From Clostridium sp. CM027 (GTDB lineage: Bacteria > Bacillota > Clostridia > Clostridiales > Clostridiaceae): 64,000 bases of DNA. Below the pieces are notes generated by a model that worked only from the letters and a program-made list of their open reading frames with translations, had not been told where the DNA came from and did not search any database. Below are positions 60,821 to 64,000 of this stretch, in pieces (within the stretch, counting starts at the first letter, position 1; every line of letters begins with the position of its first letter). The stretch covers positions 2,994,501 through 3,058,500 of the forward strand of contig NZ_CP077725.1 of assembly GCF_024730565.1 (NCBI RefSeq). Direction: 5' to 3'. Both the position numbers and the translations under genes were made by a program.

Positions 60821-61156
60821 ATGAGTGATACATTTATTTTGGTACTTATAGTAGCGGGAGTAGCGGGAGTAGTGTTAAATATATCAAGTACATCAAATAC
60901 TATTAGTATGATGCGAGTTGAAATTGCGCAAATGAAGAGAACTTTAAATATGATTGCGGATAAAGTTGGTATTCCGAGTGAAATAGGACTGCCGGGTGAA
61001 ATGCGTGTGTCAGATGAAACAATGGCTGAATTAAAAAGCCTTATTTTAGAAGGCAAAAATATCAAAGCAATTAAAAAATATAGAATGGCTACTGGAATAG
61101 GGCTCAAAGAAGGCAAAGATTATATTGATGCTCTAAGTGAAAAGGAATTAAAATAG
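60821..61156 (+). CDS. Small anchored protein with ribosomal L7/L12-like C-terminal domain
   Basis: About 111 residues. A transmembrane segment (residues ~5-22, ILVLIVAGVAGVVLNI) is followed by a short coiled coil (MRVEIAQMKRTLNMIADKVG) and a C-terminal ~40-residue domain (LILEGKNIKAIKKYRMATGIGLKEGKDYIDAL) that matches the alpha/beta C-terminal domain of L7/L12, including the GLKEAKDxV-type motif. A role in protein-protein contact is likely; it is not a ribosomal protein. The frame is open from 60785, but AAAGGAGTG supports the ATG at 60821. Confidence 0.75.
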   Translation: MSDTFILVLIVAGVAGVVLNISSTSNTISMMRVEIAQMKRTLNMIADKVGIPSEIGLPGEMRVSDETMAELKSLILEGKNIKAIKKYRMATGIGLKEGKDYIDALSEKELK

Positions 61157-61173
61157 GTAATTTACACGTCTAT

Positions 61174-61242
61174 TATGTTTCATAATTATTAGTGGGAAAT
61201 TATTGGATTGTAATAAATAGACAAGCCAATTTTAGTATATGT
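61174..61242 (+). terminator. Hairpin terminator, second of a duplicated pair
   Basis: Same arrangement as 60613-60683 (TTTCATAATTATTAGTGGG, then ATTGG...AATAGACAAGCCAATTTT). The copies flank the L7/L12-like gene. Confidence 0.6.
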
Positions 61243-61280
61243 TAATTCTAAGTGTGCCAAGTGACCCTAAACTTTAAATT

Positions 61281-61667
61281 TTAAATTTTAAATTTTTGAA
61301 CCAACTCATTAAGTTTTTGTGCAAGCTGTGCTTGATTTTGTGATGCTTGTGCAATTTCATCTGACATGGAGCTTACAAATTCTCCATCCGCGCCATATTG
61401 AATGTTATTTACAGTTTCACGGATTGTTCTGCAAGTCTTCTTACTTCCTCAGCAACTACTTAAAACCTCTCTCAGTCTATTACATAAGCATAACTATTTT
61501 TAGCACTATATTTTTTAACTATATTTTTCAATTCTTCAAGTTTTAAATCGCCCATCTTTTTTTTATTGATTCGACACGTAATAATCAGAAATTAAATTTG
61601 ATATAAAAAATGGTATTCCTAAAATTAATATAGCAATGATAATTAGTTGATGTTTTATAGATTTCAT
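61281..61667 (-). pseudogene. Decayed methyl-accepting chemotaxis protein
   Basis: Three fragments read in order on the minus strand. First, MKSIKHQLIIIAILILGIPF from 61667, a typical receptor N-terminus with a transmembrane segment, ends at a stop. Then LKLEELKNIVKKYSAKNSYAYVID, a Cache-sensor piece, ends at a stop. Then VAEEVRRLAEQS and SDEIAQASQNQAQLAQKLNEL, the signalling domain and end, stop at 61281. Large internal deletions and frameshifts reduce a ~600-residue receptor to ~390 bases. An AAAGGG site remains before the first ATG. Confidence 0.8.
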
Positions 61668-61730
61668 CTTTAGACCCTTTTTTCTTGTATTTAAATATAT
61701 TTAAACATATTTAAACATATATGTAATAAA

Positions 61731-61811
61731 AATATACTGAAACTGCGGTAAAGGGTTGCATTTATATAAAAATGTACTGAAAATTGCGTTAAAGGGTTGC
61801 GTTTATATAAG
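61731..61811 (+). repeat. 40-base tandem duplication
   Basis: Unit 1 (61731-61770) and unit 2 (61771-61811) share AATRTACTGAAA, TAAAGGGTTGC and TTTATATAA. It is preceded by three short TTTAAAYATA units. No gene is present; function is unknown. Confidence 0.75.
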
Positions 61812-61937
61812 AATGTAAAAGAATGACAAAATAAATGCAGCTATATGAATAATATGTATAATAATTATATATTTCAATCTTTTTCGTCAGTTAATTTAAT
61901 TTTGCCTAATATACAAATATTTTAAGTTATTATGTGG

Positions 61938-62110
61938 TTAAATCATCTCCTGGGTCGCTTCAACAGATTCGCAGAAGATAAATTGACGACTTCAGAAGTA
62001 GTGGTATACTACCACTGAAGTTTTCTATTTGTTAGGGCAAGTAACTCCTACTTATAGTAGGTACTCAAACTTATAGAAATGGGAGACTTTGCTTCTGAAA
62101 TATCTTTAAA
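61938..62110 (+). repeat. TTAA-bounded structured repeat, copy 10 (orientation A)
   Basis: Full copy from TTAAATCATCTCCTGGG to GAAATATCTTTAAA. It has an extra CCTACTTATAGTAGG hairpin before the usual one, so it is the longest copy together with copy 3. Confidence 0.9.
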
Positions 62111-62211
62111 CATTCAAGTCTAATATGTCCCGCATGGTATAATATAATAAATACAAAACGAACTATGTGGGGAAATTATATATAATAAATTAAAAGAAAG
62201 GACGTGTTTTT

Positions 62212-64000
62212 GTGAGTTTAAGATTTATATACGGAGGAGCTGGAAAAGGGAAGAGTACGTTCTGCTTAGAGGACATAGAAAAACGAAGTACCGCCGAGAG
62301 CGAAAAACCCTTAGTACTTTTGGTGCCAGAACAATTTTCCTTTCAAGCTGAAAAAAATCTTATAAAAGTAGTTGGATCTACAGGAATAAAGAACGTCCAA
62401 GTACTTAGTTTTAATAGATTAGCGTACAAAGTGTTTAGCGAGGTTGGAGGCATAACCCGTAAACCTATGGATACTTCAGGAAAGGCAATGCTTATTCATA
62501 GCATACTTCAAAAAAAGAAAGATGAACTCAAGGTATTTAAAGGAGCGGCTAGACAAAAAGGCTTTGTAGATAATGTAGCTTCTGCAATTACAGAGTTTAA
62601 AAAATATAATGTTTCTGTTGAAGATTTAAATAAGACATTAGGCAATTTAGGGGAAAACACCTTGCTAGTAGATAAAATAATGGATTTATCTCTTATATAC
62701 GGAGAATTTGATAATATTTTAAATAAAAACTATGTGGATCCAGATGACGATTTAACACGCTTAAATAGTGCCCTTGATGAATGCAATATTTTTGATGGTT
62801 CTGAGTTTTGGATCGATGAGTTTACAGGCTTTACACCACAACAGTATGGAATACTCGAAAAGCTATATAAAAAAGCTAGGAGGATAAATATAACGCTTCC
62901 ATTAAAAAGTTCAGAGCATTCAAAATGTATGGAGGAATCTGATGCATTTTATTCCATTAAGTTTACAGAAAATAAGCTTTTAAGTTTAGCAGAGGATAGT
63001 GGGACAAGTATCGAAGCACCTATAGAGCTGGAAGGTAATAAAGAATATAAATTTAAAAACAATAATGAACTATCTTTTCTTGAAAAAAATTATTTTGCAT
63101 TCCCATATACACCAAGTACTGAGAAATGTGAAAACATAAAGGTATTTAAAGCTCTTAATGGATACTGCGAGGTGGAACACGTGGCAAAGGATATCTTAAG
63201 ACTATGCCGTGATGAGAATATAAGATTTAATAAAATAGCAGTAGTAACAAGAGACTTACCCTCCTATGAAAAGTTAATTAAAGCCATATTTACAGAATAT
63301 AATATTCCATTATTTATAGATAAGAAAAAGGATATAACAAGTAACCCCTTAATTGTGCTAATAACCGGAGTCGTTGAGATTTTCACTAAGAACTTTAGCT
63401 ATGAGGCAATGTTTAGGTATCTTAAAACAGGGCTTTTAGATATAGAAAAGCAGCATATAGACATACTAGAAAACTTCGTAATAGCAGCGGGCATAAAGGG
63501 CAAAAGAAAATGGACAGAACCTGATCTATGGCAGGAGAAAATAGAATACTATTTTAGAGACTACTATAATGATAAAGCTGGCATAGACGAAGCTGCATCA
63601 CAAAGTGCAGAGAAACCTGTAGAAAAAGTTGCAGGTTCTCCTGAGGACAAAGCTGAAAGAATAGAAGCCACTATTAAAATTTTAAATGATACTAGAGAGA
63701 AAGTCATAAATCCACTACTACAATTCAAAGAAAAATTAAAAGGCGGATGTACCACAAAAAAAATATGCACAACTTTATTTGAATTTCTAGAAACTATAAA
63801 TATATATAAAACAATAGAGGAGTGGATAGAAAATTTCAAAAGGGAAGGTGCGCAAGAGCTCGTTACCGAGTATAGTAAAATATGGAACTTAGTTATGGAA
63901 CTATTAGATCAGATGGTGGAAGTCCTTGGCAATGAAACCCTATCCCTTGAGGACTTTGTAAAAGTACTATCCATGGGATTTAGTAAACATCAAATGGGAA
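62212..64000 (+). CDS. addB: ATP-dependent helicase/deoxyribonuclease subunit B, N-terminal part (runs off window end)
   Basis: An open frame of 596 codons continues past the window. It begins SLRFIYGGAGKGKST, the AddB Walker A, with LLVPEQFSFQAEKNL and VLSFNRLAYKVF typical of AddB/RexB. The known full length is ~1150 residues, with a C-terminal iron-sulfur nuclease not visible here. With AddA it repairs double-strand breaks in Firmicutes, in place of RecBCD. The start is GTG at 62212 with GAAAGGA nine bases upstream. Confidence 0.93.
   Translation, partial: MSLRFIYGGAGKGKSTFCLEDIEKRSTAESEKPLVLLVPEQFSFQAEKNLIKVVGSTGIKNVQVLSFNRLAYKVFSEVGGITRKPMDTSGKAMLIHSILQKKKDELKVFKGAARQKGFVDNVASAITEFKKYNVSVEDLNKTLGNLGENTLLVDKIMDLSLIYGEFDNILNKNYVDPDDDLTRLNSALDECNIFDGSEFWIDEFTGFTPQQYGILEKLYKKARRINITLPLKSSEHSKCMEESDAFYSIKFTENKLLSLAEDSGTSIEAPIELEGNKEYKFKNNNELSFLEKNYFAFPYTPSTEKCENIKVFKALNGYCEVEHVAKDILRLCRDENIRFNKIAVVTRDLPSYEKLIKAIFTEYNIPLFIDKKKDITSNPLIVLITGVVEIFTKNFSYEAMFRYLKTGLLDIEKQHIDILENFVIAAGIKGKRKWTEPDLWQEKIEYYFRDYYNDKAGIDEAASQSAEKPVEKVAGSPEDKAERIEATIKILNDTREKVINPLLQFKEKLKGGCTTKKICTTLFEFLETINIYKTIEEWIENFKREGAQELVTEYSKIWNLVMELLDQMVEVLGNETLSLEDFVKVLSMGFSKHQMG

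Noticed and set aside
61319-61546. 75-codon plus-strand ORF
   Set aside because: Antisense to the decayed chemotaxis receptor, which explains the sequence better.
1493-62110. CRISPR array considered for the recurrent repeats
   Set aside because: Copies are 1-20 kb apart, in both orientations, ~150 bases long with internal hairpins; there are no regular spacers and no cas genes.

Overview
The window looks like a chromosomal segment of a Clostridium-type Firmicute. It is very AT-rich, uses strong GGAGG-type ribosome binding sites with frequent TTG/GTG starts, and encodes sporulation/germination-type wall hydrolases, rubrerythrin, ThrRS with a T-box leader and thioredoxin chemistry of clostridial type. 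I cannot name the species. Most of it is ordinary housekeeping sequence, but the intergenic regions are rich in RNA switches and in a small dispersed repeat.

Layout. 1-5.3 kb: end of rplM, rpsI, an Fe/Mn superoxide dismutase, a Na/Pi cotransporter with a PhoU tail, a CwlD-type amidase and a YerB-like exported protein. 5.8-7.3 kb: thioredoxin plus a thioredoxin-reductase-like flavoprotein that lacks the usual NADPH-binding signatures, behind a promoter with a TATACCC/GGGTATA palindrome. 7.4-18.3 kb: a c-di-AMP block (SleB-like hydrolase under a c-di-AMP riboswitch, cdaA-cdaR) leading into amino-sugar synthesis (glmM, then glmS behind a glmS ribozyme). 18.6-24.1 kb: a sensor-less histidine kinase, a B12/radical SAM protein and a class A PBP with a long Ala/Lys/Asp then Pro-rich tail. 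24.4-29.8 kb: metNIQ behind two tandem SAM riboswitches, an alanine/glycine:cation symporter and rubrerythrin. 32.3-38.8 kb: arsR-acr3-arsD-arsA, a fluoride riboswitch with a cation/proton antiporter, and arsC. 39.4-49.5 kb: RNase J, a zinc-type binding lipoprotein behind a 7-1-7 palindrome, a decayed HAD gene, a Gfo/Idh/MocA dehydrogenase, glnS, thrS with T-box, and a polysaccharide deacetylase. 49.6-57.7 kb: an NlpC/P60 hydrolase, a two-component system, a REP-associated (RAYT-like) transposase surrounded by copies of GGGACGGTTAACA, and feoA with feoB split into two genes. 57.7-64 kb: an apparently orphan manganese (yybP-ykoY) riboswitch, phosphoglucomutase, two small membrane proteins, a decayed chemotaxis receptor and the start of addB.

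The most unusual content is a family of about 115-175 bp structured repeats: ten near-complete copies and several internally deleted ones, all or nearly all bounded by TTAA. Two insertions can be undone on paper. Removing the copy at 60136-60270 restores one in-frame membrane-protein gene with a good ribosome binding site, and removing the copy at 49176-49312 restores a perfect 20-bp palindrome. Other copies sit at stop codons and inside the ars operon. With the RAYT and its own repeats, the window holds two independent populations of small mobile sequences.
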